64,000 nucleotides of DNA from Tricholoma matsutake (GCA_026075535.2 AP026546.1:10726001-10790000), one strand, 5' to 3'. Shown: positions 46,795-58,476, numbered from the stretch's first letter. Program-made: numbers and translations. The notes: generated by a model not told the origin, from the sequence alone.

Positions 46795-47213
46795 CATTCC
46801 ACCCACAATCCACCCCACAAGCAGTCGCTTGTGAGGCTGGGGGTGGGTGGTGTGTCATCGTCTCCTATCCAGGCATCTAGGCATTGTTCCACCCACATTC
46901 CACCCCACGAGCAGTTGCTCATGAGGCTGGGGGCGGGTGGTGTGTCATCGTCTCCTATCCGGGCGCCTAGGCATCATTCCACCCACGTTCCACCCCACGA
47001 GCAGTTGCACATGAGGCTGGGGGTGGGTGGCTTGTCATCATTGTTGTTCCACTCGCAATCTACCACACAAGCAGTTGCTCATGAGGCTGGGGGCAGGTGG
47101 TGTGTTATTGTTGTCTCCAGTCCCTGCCCCTGGGCATTGTTCCACCCATGTTCCACCCCACGAGCAGTTGCTTGTGAGGCTGGGGGTGGGTGGCTTGTCA
47201 TCGTTTGTTGCTG
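46795..47213. repeat. hairpin-bearing minisatellite, five units of 75-90 bp
   Basis: Each unit reads, in order, TTCCACCCAC, CACCCCACGAGCAGTTGCTC (a hairpin), ATGAGGCTGGGGGYGGGTGG and TGTCATCGT. Units start near 46795, 46885, 46976, 47046 and 47138. The hairpin is a member of the dispersed family also seen at 31.1, 41.4-41.9 and 45.2-45.9 kb. Confidence 0.85.
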
Positions 47214-47766
47214 TCATCTTCCATTTGGATTTCTGTCTTTTTTTTTGGGGGGGGGGGGGGGGAGAGGGGTTTGGGCTTGTCAGTGCAACATGGCACATGT
47301 ATGGGGGTTAGTGGGTGCTTACTAGGCAGGTATCCCACTTCTGGGGTCTCCTGGCATCCCTCTGCACCTACCCAGCCCGTGTCAACAGCCTCACATCCCA
47401 TTTGAAAGGGGAGGAGGGGATTGGGTAGCTGTGGGCATGCATTGTGCATTTTTTGTTGCAGGAGGTTGTTCCCAGTAGTATAAAGCAACAAATTACAATT
47501 AGTGGTTTGATAAAAAGAAAAAGAAAAAAGAAAACAACTTATCTATGGCCCAAATGACAATTGCTGTTGTTTGGGCCCACGTTCTGTCCAGTCAGCTCAT
47601 TTGAAGGTGGTGGTGATGGAGGCAGTGGGTGTGGGAATGGTGGTGGCAGATGTGCATGCAGTGGTGGTGGTAGAGTGGAGAGAGGAGGAGGTGGCATTGA
47701 CAATGGTGGTGGTGGTTGTGACCTGGCAGTCATGTGTCACGTGTCATGCAATATGCATGTTTGTGT
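47214..47766. other. no recognised gene; low complexity
   Basis: Contains a T/G homopolymer run (47238-47261), a CACATCCCATTTGAAAGGGGAGGAGG block near 47390, and GGTGGT-rich repeats (47605-47720). Confidence 0.5.
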
Positions 47767-48888
47767 TGATGATACTCAACCCAGAAACCCAAACAAAACC
47801 CACAAAATGGCTTCAGATGGTATAACACGAGTCAGATGCGAGGCCCTCTAGATGTCACCTGTCAGACCGACCATCAAATAGTCATAAAACAACTGCTTGT
47901 CGAAGCAGTTCGACGCTAAAAGGATGTTTTTCGAGGTGTTGCAATGATTTTCGAGACTTTGCAATGATTTTCGAGATGTCGCGATGCTTTTCGAGATGTC
48001 ACGATATTTTTCGAAGAGGTTTCGAGGAACTTCGAGTGCACAGATATGTTCGGACACAAGATCGGGGGACTAGACGAGTAGTAGAAGTGACAAAAAGGCT
48101 AATCGAGGGAAGTGAGAGTGAAAATAGTGTAATGTGAGGAATTTTGAGGAATTTTGAGGAAGTTTAGCATAAAACACCAAACTTCGGACTGAATAAGACT
48201 AAACTGTACTCTCAAATCACTGTGATCTGGGAGGAAGACGACGACTTTCTTGTTTTTCTTTGTATCTAGTACATCTTTTTATATAAAATAAAGAAAGTAC
48301 CTAAAAAGGCTAGAGAACATGAGGCAAACATGTGGAAAACTCAAGGCAAAAGACAATATAAGTATATCAGAACAATAAAGCGAGCCTAGAAGGGGTGAAT
48401 ATAACACATGATGAAGAAATAATAAGAAAGAATAGCTAAAACCGGGCTGTCCTTGTTATAAATTGAATAAAAGATCGGAAACTGCTTCGAGCAGATTGTA
48501 TGCATGCACATGTGGTCGAAATGTGTTCGATATACGCGATATAGTGTCCCATGTGTCCAGCATGCATCCGAAGATCGTTTGATATGATGCTCACGATTCT
48601 CAACGATGCTCGACCACATTTGACGATGCTCAATGATGCCCGACGATGTTCGATCATGTTCGATACAATCCTCGACGATGTTTGACCATGTTCGATGCTC
48701 GACAATGCTCGACAATGTTTGATCGCATTCGGTACGATGCTCATGCTGTTCTATTGCATTCGATACAATGCTCGTGCTGTTCTATCGCGTTCAATATGAT
48801 GCTCGCGATGCTCTATCATGTTTGATACAATGCTCGCGCTCGGTAGACTTGGTCAGGAGTGGTCACGCTGCTTCTGGGACCTCGTGCG
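47767..48888 (+). repeat. solo-LTR-like repeat, copy 1 (about 1.1 kb)
   Basis: Begins TGATGATACTCAACC and is similar along its length to 54734-55726 (shared ATAACACGAGTCAGA, TTTCTTGTTTT, CATGAGGCAAA..ATGTGG). It carries two tandem arrays: TTTTCGAGATGTYGCGATG units (47925-48015) and GATGTTCGATCATG-type units (48590-48840). It still has many CpGs. No coding capacity. The right end is approximate, and no target duplication was found for this copy. Confidence 0.6.
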
Positions 48889-49160
48889 AGTTATGCGATG
48901 TGATTAGAATGTGGTCAAAATGGTGAATCGGCCTTTGAGCCGAGGAGACAACCTATCAGTGTATTCCATTAATGGCTGTAACTATGCACCTTGGTTGGGT
49001 AATAAAAGTATTAGATGTATGTAGAGAAATAATTACTTGGTAGCTCATTGGTTAAGCGCACTGTTATGTGTGCAGACCCAAGGTCGAGTGTTCAATTCTT
49101 GTTGCACATCAAAATTTTATTTGGGAAAGCACATGCATTTCAGTTATTCCAGTTATGCTA
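48889..49160 (+). repeat. spacer with tRNA-derived SINE-like sequence
   Basis: TGGTAGCTCATTGGTTAAGC (about 49038, A box-like) is followed by GTCGAGTGTTCAATTCTTG (about 49083, B box-like). The spacing is tRNA-like. The rest of the interval shows nothing. Confidence 0.5.
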
Positions 49161-49660
49161 GTTGCCGTGCATCCGGTTGATCTGACTATTCCAGGTAAAA
49201 ATGAGTCTGGGTAGATTCCAGGGATTCCAGAGGTAAAATTGACCCTCCAGTCTGATCGGAATTATGAATTGTGAGAAAAATATATGTAAATGGAATGGAC
49301 CAGAATTCCAGAAATTCTGATGGGAATGGGCATTCCGACAGGAATAGGTGGAGAAGTGTAATGTACTCCATATCTCAACCAATTCTTGACTGTTTTTGAT
49401 GATCCAGGGACCGAAAATGAAGTAAATATGTGTGGGAGTAAGGTCCAACACACGGTTGGACGCAAAACCAGTCGCAAACGGTTTTAACCAGTTCCTCATC
49501 AGTCCTACTATATCTTTCAAAATGAAAGACCAGCAACTGGACTGAAAAAGACTGGTCCATAAATAGACCACTGGTCCAGTCCTAATCAGTCCAGTTCAGT
49601 TCAGTTTCGGTCTTTTTTTTGGTCCTACAGACTGGACCTTTAACCACTAGATACAAAATC
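49160..49660. repeat. unclassified repeat with GGTCCAGTC-rich end
   Basis: The right part (49480-49655) contains GGACCAGT, ACTGGTCCAGTCC and CAGTTCAGTTC words, and ends ACTGGACCTTTAACCACTA. A related end, ACTGGACCTTTGAACACTA, lies at 56323-56341. Both abut truncated gypsy sequence. Type unknown. TTCCAG words dominate the left part. Confidence 0.5.
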
Positions 49661-49676
49661 TTCTACCAATTGTACC

Positions 49677-51457
49677 TTAACTTCCCTTCAGTGTTCTATT
49701 ACCATGCATGGATGATACATAATTAGTGAAGAAGGGTGACATGTGAGTAGCTGAATAGAATTTGTTATCATGGGAAAATTTGGCAATTGCCAACCATTCA
49801 GGCCAGTCAGTTTGTTGGTAGCTGACAAACATACATAGGTACTGCTCCAACTCCTGGTTCATTCTCTCTGTCTGCCCATCAGTTTGCAGGTGATATGCCC
49901 TAGATAATTTAGTTTGAATCCCCAATATGTTGTTTAATTCTTGCATAAATGCAGAAGCAAATTGTGGTCTACAATTGGAGATAACAGTATCAGGTAATCC
50001 ATGTAACTGCCATACCTGATTTAGATAGAGGCACACCAAACCAATGATGAGGTTCTGTAGTAGTAGGAATAATATTGTTTGTGAAGCAGTCGCATACTAT
50101 GAATATTGAATTCTACCTTTGAGCCTCAGGTAATCCAGTTATAAAATCCACAGATATATCTTGCCATGGCACTTGAGGTATAGGGTTTGGCATTAATTTC
50201 CCTGCAGGTTTCTCTGGAAATTTCTTCCCCCTCATGCATGTCTCACATCCATCCACATACCCCAACACATATTTAGAAATTCTGGGCCACCAATAATTTC
50301 TCATTACTAATTCCAATGTCTTCCATCTTCCTGGGTGTCCAGCAGTCAGTGTATTATGATGTACCCAGATGATCTCCCTTCACAAATCCTGATCCTTTGG
50401 TACATACACCTTTCCTTGGAATAACACCAACCCTTTCTCCTCAGCCCATTCATCTCCTTTAATATTACCCTTCTTCTCTCCCTTCAGAGCATTCATGGCT
50501 TCCACTACTTCATTGTGCATTTCCAAACATTCTCTCATTTTAGACAGCATTTCTGCTTCCAAGCTATCTATTAATAGATGCCCTTGATGCATAGCACAAA
50601 TGCAAAAGTATTTGGGCTTGAGTAAGGTAACATTCTTATTGTCCTCCTCCACCCCCCTTTTATGATCAATACATCTGGATAATGCATCTGCTTTCCTCAT
50701 TAAGCTTCCCACTCTGTGGACCAAGTGAAAATTAAAACATGATAGGAATAACACCCAACACACTTGCCAGCGGTTAAGCTTTTTAGCTGACATGAAGTAT
50801 TGCAGATTTTGATGATCCATCCACATTTCAATCTGATGCATACATCCCTCCAAATAATGTCTCCATGCCTCCAATGCTCATATTATTCCCAACATCTCTT
50901 TGTCATGCACATCATAATTCCTTTGTACATCAATCAACCCTTGGCAAATATGCACAAGGATGCCATTTGTCATCTTTGCACAGCATTGATAATACTGCTC
51001 TGGTAGCAAAGTTGGATGCATCTGATTCCACTCATAAGGGGTGCATGAAATCTACTGGGGCTAATATTGGTCCCTCCACAAACTTCCTCTTCAACTCCTC
51101 AAACACTGTCTGCTGCTGTTCCCCCCACCTCCATACTACTCCCTTTCACATAAGGTTATGTAAGGGTGAAGCAATTTTGGAAAGATTATGCACAAAGTAA
51201 CAATAATAGTTTGTGAGTCCCAAGAAGGCCTGCACCTCCTTGACACAAGTGGGTGAAGGCCAATCAGTGATCACCTGTACCTTGATTGGATCCATCTTGA
51301 TCCTGTCAGGGCTGATCAATAATCCTAGGAACTCAATCTCACTTGCCCCAAACACACACTTCTCCAGTTTCAAAAATAGATCATTCTCTGCTAGCCTCTG
51401 TAGCACCTCCTGCACTATCACTTCATGATTTTCTCCATCCTCCATGAATATCAGAAT
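49677..51457 (-). pseudogene. gypsy family 1 pol fragment (RT end, RNase H, integrase)
   Basis: Matches 1-1260 of the window in order and orientation and extends further into integrase. RT end at 51445-51146 (FLKLEKCVFGASEIEFLG), RNase H-integrase linker at 50874-50380, zinc-finger and first catalytic Asp block at 50316-50113 (RNYWWPRISKYVLGYV, CETCMRGKK, ISVDFITGLPEAQ), then 50039-49677 (SNCRPQFASAFMQEL, where Asp is expected before RPQF and Cys-Arg is found; QTDGQTERMNQELEQY). Frames are broken. The RT is cut at its catalytic box and fused to family 2 sequence at 51457. Confidence 0.88.
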
Positions 51458-51575
51458 GTTGCAGGACTATTAGTAAGGCCAAAGAGCATGATGAGCGGTT
51501 CAAAAAGATCATGGTTGGTATGAAAGGCTGCCTTCCACTCATCTCCCTCCTTTATCCTCACATTATTGTAACCCC
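51458..51575 (-). pseudogene. gypsy family 2 RT fragment fused to family 1
   Basis: About 118 nt matching 35370-35490, same strand. On the minus strand it codes for parts of [16 protein letters not shown] and [10 protein letters not shown], then passes into family 1 sequence. Beyond 51575 the similarity stops. Confidence 0.85.
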
Positions 51576-52538
51576 AACAGATGCACTTCAGGCATACCCC
51601 CCTGAGTACCTTCTTAGGGTAGATTGTTACACCAAGAAAGACTAACCTAAGAGGGCCTGGGACCAGGGACTAGTTCCATGCTCCTTGGTCTCCCCCTTGC
51701 TTAGGTCTGGACATCCCACTGGGACAGCCCATCAAGCACTTTGGTCTGCCCACAGATGGAAATCTGGACCAAGTTCACCTTGAGAAGGTCCAACTGGTAT
51801 AGGTACTCCCACTGTCCCACACCATATCTGGGCTAGCCCACAAGCATGAGGGATGCCCCAGCCTGTCACATCACATCTGAGTGTTTCTGCTTTAAATTTG
51901 CTGCATATCAAACACATATCTAGGTGTGTGCAAGCAAAACCAGTTATAATTTAATGGGTTTAAAATCAAGTCTAATAGAAAAAGTTCAAGGACTCAGGTT
52001 GCAAGCTGAAGTATACTGCATGTACATATGGTCAACTGACTACCCATGCCTTCTCTGTAAGAAACTGTTACTGCAATGGCCAACCCCTATTCTCAATGTT
52101 TTGTTGTTGTTCACTGTTCTTTATATGCATCAAACCAGAAATACAAGCCCAAGGCTCCTGCAGCTGACTATGGGTTGCTGCAGAGCTCTTTTTCTGCTAC
52201 CCTGATGGCCATTGAGAGTTACCTTTTATTGGACTAATTAAAATTTACAACTATTATAGTCAGCTATCCTAGAATAAGGGTTGTCAAAATATTCACTGGT
52301 ACTTGATATATATTTGGTTTCTGTCTAAACTTTACTGTCACTCAGTGAAGTAACAGATAGTTTGCATTAATAAGGAACTCAGCAACACTGACATTTACCC
52401 TGTGAAGGATGGTGGAAATAATAAAGATGAATGTTATTAAGCATAAATCTTTTTCATAGTTATAGGTCATACAATCATACATCATAATGCACATATATAT
52501 ACATAGTATAGAAACTGTCATGGAGGTAATGACTACAT
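51576..52538. other. no recognised gene
   Basis: Short ORFs only; nothing recognised. Confidence 0.35.
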
Positions 52539-53207
52539 TCAATAATTGTAGTAGCCGGCATCATTGTACATGTCGTAATCATTCTGGGTATCATCAGGTA
52601 ACTCAGGGGTGGACTGATGCCCAAACATTTGATATTCCCATTGTTGCTGGCAAGAAGGTCCTGCTTCTGAAAACTGAGGTAAAGGTGTTCTTGAATGTGA
52701 AGGGCCTGCTTCCAAAGACTGAGGTACAGGGATTTTTGAATGTGAAGGACCTGCTACTTGATTGTCAACTCGATGGGGCATGGGGAGTACTTGGCAAGGG
52801 GTATGATTGTCAATGTCATGAATCTTGTGCTTCTTTGGTGGGGGCTCGATGGGAGGACCGTGCCATCAAGAGGTATTATTGTGATGATGGGATGCTTGAG
52901 AGACCACAGACTCAGTTGCATGACGTCCATTGTCCAGAAGGGGTTGGCAATAATGGTGACCAGCATCATTAGGATGCTGCTGAGGGGGACATGGACAAGG
53001 AGACAAAGGGGGATGGTGAGTGCACATATCTGCTGGTGCATGTTGTGGAGGCACATCAACAGCATACCAGTTATCATGGATTTGATCATGGACATGTTGG
53101 ACATGAGAACCGGCACGAGAATGACTGTGTATCTCATCTGAGTCAGCAGTACTGTGCTCAGGTTGAGAAGCCTGTTGAAACATGTACCAATCATCATAAT
53201 CATTCAC
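52539..53207 (-). pseudogene. hypothetical low-complexity protein, one in-frame TGA
   Basis: A single minus-strand frame interrupted once (TGA at 52868-52866, after HHHNNTS). It starts MNDYDDWYMFQQASQPEH, is rich in His, Pro and Asp, and after the stop reads WHGPPIEPPPKKHKIHD. It then shows a twofold repeat (AGPSHSKIPVPQSLE, AGPSHSRTPLPQFSE) and ends in Tyr/Asp-rich PELPDDTQNDYDMY. It looks like the disordered C-terminus of a larger protein with upstream exons missing. Function unknown. The TGA could be a decayed CGA. Confidence 0.45.
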
Positions 53208-54118
53208 TACTGGGGCTGACCTGTGTTTCCCACAGAAACACAGCCTTAGAAACTTGGTTTAAGACTTCTGATGTGTATATCCTTTGGATATTCTTAATAT
53301 GTATGTAAAAGAAATGTAAAAGAAATGTCAGGAAAATATTTTACATGTATCCAAGCTGTATCTGCAAGGAACATAAAAGGTGTATTCTACAATGTTTCTT
53401 TCAGATCCCTTCTGGAAACATTTTTTATGTTCCCTTTGTGTAAGTTAAGGAAACAGTTTTTATGTAATTATGGCTATATCTGCAGAAAACACTTGACATA
53501 TATTTTATTATGTGTTTTCGATGGATACATGCAAAGAACAAAGGGGTTACCATGGTTACACATGTATCCCTAGGAAACACATAATAAAATTACATGTGAT
53601 TAAACCCACAAGCAGATCACGTACCCTCTGTCCGGGACACGATGCCACAAAATGGACCATCATCTGTGTTGTCCTCTCATCCAATGCCCCAATTCATGCC
53701 ATAACCAATTTTGCTAGGACTTGAGGTTTTACATTGACCTTGTAGTTAAAACCAGGCCCAGGAACCTTCCCAATATCAGCCGGCCAACCGACCAATCGAA
53801 TTTGGTAGCGGAAAGCAAAGTCAGCCCACCACACCCAAGCCATTTGCATTTCTTTGCATCACTGGGTGGAAGTTGTTTGTGAATGATACGTACTGGTGAT
53901 GACAGGAATCAATATTGCATAGAATGTGTAAAAGAGAGATTAATGTACAGATATCAACATGCAGAAATTCTCCACATAAACGACATGAATGGTCATGCTC
54001 TCCTTCACCATGCATCTTGTGAAGGTCAACAGTGTAGCCCACTACCCCATGCCACACTGGATGTATGGCCTCAAGAATCACGGTTGGGATCAATGTTGAA
54101 ACTGAAGCAGTGATACTC
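53208..54118. other. mostly unassigned; one protein-like block on the minus strand
   Basis: At 53830-53620 the minus strand reads FAFRYQIRLVGWPADIG and VPGPGFNYKVNVKPQVLA, ending at a stop. The RLVGWP..PGPGF pattern recurs in agaricomycete hypothetical proteins as I remember them. Too short to assign. Confidence 0.35.
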
Positions 54119-55855
54119 GAACAATGTGTAGAAGATATAGAAAACTCAATCATTGAACTTTCTACTGATCTCGCTTCAGTGATGGATGCTGAGAAATGCC
54201 TTGAAGAGGCTTGTGCCACTTTATGACAAGCAGAAGCCAAAGTCAAGTCCAAGGAGAATGCTGGAGTTGACGAGAGGGCCAAACTGTGCAAACTCACCCA
54301 AAGGGCCTTCATTGCAGCTTGAATGAATGCTCTCACTCTCAAAATTCAACTTTGAGAACAGTTATGTGCATGGAAGTATGAGTTGGATCCACTTGAATGG
54401 TCTTTCCAACATCAAAAAAATGTGTCATTGTGTGGTTTATTTCATGTTATCCCTCTGACATATCAACAGATCAGAAAGTTCATGATCACACACGGGCTTC
54501 TGTACACAAGCAAGATCCATCTATCCAACAACTTGCATGTGACTACAATAAACTCTGTGACAAGGTGAAGACGCCTTCAGGTGCAATCATTCCTGAGAAG
54601 GTCATCATGACTGGGTTATTTGCCCTTGATGTTGATGATGCTATTTGGCAAGATATTGGCCTGGCAGATGAAGAATCGGCAGACCTTCCCTTATGGCTAT
54701 GCAATGATGCTGTACGATCTGGTATCAAGGTGCTGATGATGCTCAACCTGGAAACTCAACCAAAACCAACTAAACTGGTCTTAGGAGATATAACACGAGT
54801 CAGAGTAAGGTTATGAGGTAGTACTGAATATCACTGTGCTATCCAAAGATTGGTAAATGTACTGTAGAACATTGCAAAGCAGTATTAGGCTGTGCAAAGT
54901 TCTGCAAAGCTGTCCAAAGTAACACAAAACACTACGAAGCATTCTGAAACAACACAAAAGAGTTTAGCAGCGACATGAAGGAGTTTGAGAATCTCCAAAA
55001 TAGTTTCATGAGTTTGGGAGATGGTGACAATAGTTGAAGGTGAGGTAAGAGATGATGACACAGTAGATAGACGATTTGACAAGAGTTTTGAGAAACTATG
55101 TGGCAAAACAATGTAATTCACAGAATACTTGAGTGAGTTTGGACTAAGACTGAGCTAAAACTCAAGAGTTAAACCCTTAAGTCAGACGATAGGTGATGGG
55201 AGAAGATGATTTCTTGTTTTCTCGACAGTAAATACACCAAACTATATAAGTTTTAGAGAGATAGTACTAAAAAGGTAAAAGGCCATGAGGCAAAACATGT
55301 GGTAAATGTGAGGCAGTGAACAAGGTGTCGGAATCACAAAGTAAATGAGAAAATGATAAGAAAGAAATGTGCCACATACATGATATATCAAATCTCCTTG
55401 TCTTGTGGTTCCAATAAATCATGAATACATCTAGAAGTGCCTCGATGTGCACTAAGTTGTTAGCCATTGTGTATCCTTGTGTTTGTGGCGGTGGGAACGT
55501 GATGCGTTAGTGTGTGTAATGGTGGTAGCATGTGTTTGAGGTTTAGTACCATAGGAATATGGCGGCCAAAGTCATTCGAAATGGTTCAAAGTCTTTTGAA
55601 ATGTTTAGAAGTGTTGTTTCATTGTTTCGTGTGTTCATAGGCATTCATAAGCATTCGCAAAATTGTAGGACTTTGGGAAGTGTGATCTCTTGATTTCAGA
55701 GCTCTGCTGCCATAGTGGACCCATCAGCGCATTTGGAACTTGATCATTGTCTCGAGGAGGAGGCTCATTTAGTACATGAGAGGTTGGCATTACAGGTCTG
55801 GTTTTCAGAGGAATGGAAAATTGTCACGGATGGATGTCAGGCAACTGGTGCATAA
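54119..55855 (+). pseudogene. KDZ transposase C-terminal part, split by a solo LTR
   Basis: Matches the C-terminal region of Kyakuja-Dileera-Zisupton transposases as they occur in agaricomycetes. Blocks: SVMDAEKCLEEACATL, KVHDHTRASVHKQDPSIQQL, ACDYNKLCDKVKTPSGAI, LFALDVDDAIWQDIGLADEE and LPLWLCNDAVRSGIK. The frame is then cut by a 993-bp insertion (54734-55726) and resumes at 55727 with HLELDHCLEEEAHLVHER and LQVWFSEEWKIV. Stops and a frameshift near 54410 are present. The catalytic core is absent here. Confidence 0.8.
54734..55726 (+). repeat. solo LTR inside a KDZ transposase gene
   Basis: Starts TGATGATGC and ends CCCATCA, a TGATG/CATCA inverted pair. The flanks are GTGC (54730-54733) and GCGC (55727-55730), a 4-bp target duplication with one CpG change. 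Removing it joins the two halves of the KDZ frame (GIK then AHLELD). A related 1.1-kb copy is at 47767. The parent retrotransposon is not in the window. Confidence 0.8.
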
Positions 55856-56343
55856 CACATTATTGCTATTTTTGGCCACATAATAATGCTGCAGCTTACA
55901 CTGTAGAGTCAGGATGTTTATTATACCAACTGGAGCTATGAAAACCAGATCTATGCAGGCTGCAACTACAAACTACAAATTACAAATTACAAACTACAAA
56001 CCGCAACTTGAATGCATGTCCTTTTGGTTTTGGCCAAACCTTGACAGAATTGCTTAAATGTTGGATCTGTCTATGGAGCATTACAATCTCTATCCATAAA
56101 TTTAATACATATGAGGTAATGGTCATATTTGTTGAGATACATATGGGTTATTTGGCATGATAAATTTTACAACAAAAGACAGGTCTGAACCATTCTTTTT
56201 TCGGTCCATGGACCAATTAGGACCAGTCCTAAAGGGTCTGGGTGTGGTCCTCCAATATCTGGGTCAGTCCTAGACCGGTTGCAGTTGCCAATTGCCCCAT
56301 TTGGAAGTCAAAAACTGGACTGGACTGGACCTTTGAACACTAA
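55856..56343. other. no gene; short repeats
   Basis: ACAAACTACAAATT-type microsatellite at 55960-56005 and, at 56190-56343, GGACCAGTCC-rich sequence ending ACTGGACCTTTGAACACTA, related to 49480-49655. Confidence 0.5.
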
Positions 56344-57188
56344 TTGTTTTTGTGGAAGGCCTCGGCAATGCATTGGGATATGTTTGATGTAACACACACC
56401 TCATGTGATGGACGAATCACAGTGTAGAAAATCTGATCACCTTCCTCCACTTCCTCTGGCTCCTCATCATCATCATCTGAGTCCAGCATCAGATAAGGAA
56501 CCCCCTCCACCTCCACATCAGGCACAGGTAGGGGTCCAGCACAACACTCGCAGTGAGGCCCTTTGTCCATGACATTCTTGCCTGGCTTCTGTGAAACAAG
56601 TGTCACAGTGGGATGGACACTGGCTCATGGTAACCTCCCCAGTATGCCAGTTAACCTCTGGGTTATGGCCTCAAAGCCATGGATAGCCCAAGATCACCTT
56701 CTGCTTTCCTAACTGAGTGACAGCAAAAAGGGCATGCTCACTATGATCTTTGTAAAGGAGGACCAGGTCTACAACCTCTAGGATGGCACCAGCTTCATTT
56801 GGGGACCCATCCACATTATAAACAGGTATTGGATGTGAGAGTGAGTGAGTTTTCAGGCAATGTTGTAGTGCAAGATGGGCATCGATGAAGAGACCAGTCG
56901 CACCAGAGTCCAGGAGCACAGGAACACCAAGTATCTGTCCAGTGTCAGTAGTCTGTAGTTCAATTACCAGGCTCAGGGAATGTGTTGAGGGAGTGGACAC
57001 AATGATATATTTGCATGGTAATTTGCACTCCCATGATTTAATTTTGGGGTAGACAGAGCTGGTACATCTTCAGCCAACTTCAAAGGGTCAGAGAGGGGAA
57101 CAGTCATGGAATCAGATTCATTCTCCAGGGATGCAACTGACAAAACTTTAAAGTGGTTATGGACAGGCAATGAGGGCATATGATTCAC
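56344..57188 (-). pseudogene. family 2 gypsy protease region, decayed
   Basis: MNHMPSLPVHNHFKVLSV (57188) and the 109-codon frame 57000-56671 with VLLDSGATGLFIDAHLALQH, the aspartic protease motif in its standard form. Then a frame break and the acidic linker (LMLDSDDDDEEPEEVEEGDQ, 56606-56340). Confidence 0.85.
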
Positions 57189-57189
57189 T

Positions 57190-58476
57190 TGCTGTGAATA
57201 GAAAAATCCTGCTCCTCTACAACTTCTGATTTGATCTCCTCTTCAACCTGACCCTTTGCTTCCTTGACATCTACAGGTGCCAACAGGTCCTGGAGGAGTT
57301 CATCTCACCCTTCAGGGGTGAGCATGTGAATGTCCTGATGATAGGGGCATGCTCTGGCTATGTGTCCAGTTTTGCCACAGCGGTAGCAGAGATTCAACCT
57401 ACATGCATGGCTATGGGCTGCATCAACATCCATCAGTACCAGGACATTATGGCTGGTGCAGGAGTCTGATGGACAGGAATGGGGTTATGTTGGGGGAGGG
57501 TTCAACTAAAGGTGTAGGGTGCATGAGTGGTAGTTGGAGCATGGAATGCAGCATTAAACACCACATTTGTGAGTCAGTTCTCATCACAGAGTGAAGCAGC
57601 TTCATACCAAGCATAGATATCATTGTCCGCCGGGCACCCTTCCAACATCTGTACAATCTGGTCCTGAATTTCTCAATTGAGGCCCCATCAGAACTTCACC
57701 ACCACTTGTAGCCCACTCCCATATCCTGCGATGTCCACCAAATCCTTAAACTCATCGATATAATTGTCCACAGACCGACATGCCTGATGATGGTAAGAGG
57801 ATGACTCGAGCCATGTCACTGCTTGGTGGTGCTCATTGAGGTGACAAAAGTGGCATACAAACTCTGCTCAAAAGTCACCCCAAGTGGAGAAAGGTAGAGA
57901 ACTGAGCTCTTTAGTTTGGCACAGAATGCGGTCCACTTAGAGATAGGTGTGTTCAGATTCCATGTATGTGAAGGCCCAATAAATTTTTACAGCATCGTCA
58001 ACAAATTGATGCAACTGGAGACTGATATACAACTCACAGGAGTTAAGGAATGCATGCATGCCATTAAATTTGGCAGGGGGATAGTTTGATCTGGGTGCAC
58101 TCCTTAGTGGGCACGTTAGGTGGCACATTGTTGTTGGGCATGCTTGGAGTCGTAATGCAGGAAATATTGGTTGTGGAGCTAGTCTGAAGGGTTCTGATGA
58201 AGTTTTTGATCATAAATTTAAATCAATTTGTGCATGTATTCCAGTAATGTTGCCTTCAAGTGTGTCGAGGCGCTCTGATGTGTCCATGTTGCTAGGGGGC
58301 ATGTTAGGTGAAAATGGCAGCGCACTAAAGGTGGGACTGTCGGGAACAGTGTGTAGGGAGTCTGTGGAGCCTTGGGAAGTGTTGTCCACTCTGTACCTGC
58401 CTATATTGGGCAGTGCATTCATGATTTTAGGCCCTAAGAGAGAGTTTTCTACTATAAGGGTAACCTTAGAAGCCAC
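57190..58476 (-). pseudogene. family 2 gypsy gag, decayed
   Basis: Pieces match the young gag: MNALPNIGRYRVDNTSQGS (58420 on), PPAKFNGMHAFLNSCELYIS (58077 on), IYWAFTYMESEHTYL. Further pieces are seen to about 57190, including a degraded CCHC region near 57370. Many stops. Confidence 0.85.

Noticed and set aside
46795..47213. CRISPR-like regular array
   Set aside because: Units are tandem minisatellite copies without unique spacers, and the setting is a eukaryotic genome.
49038..49105. Functional tRNA gene
   Set aside because: A- and B-box words and spacing fit, but acceptor and anticodon stems do not pair. Same for 7253, 17990 and 46460.
53821..54342. 173-codon minus-strand ORF
   Set aside because: Overlaps the plus-strand KDZ blocks, which are recognisable; the minus translation has no recognisable motif.
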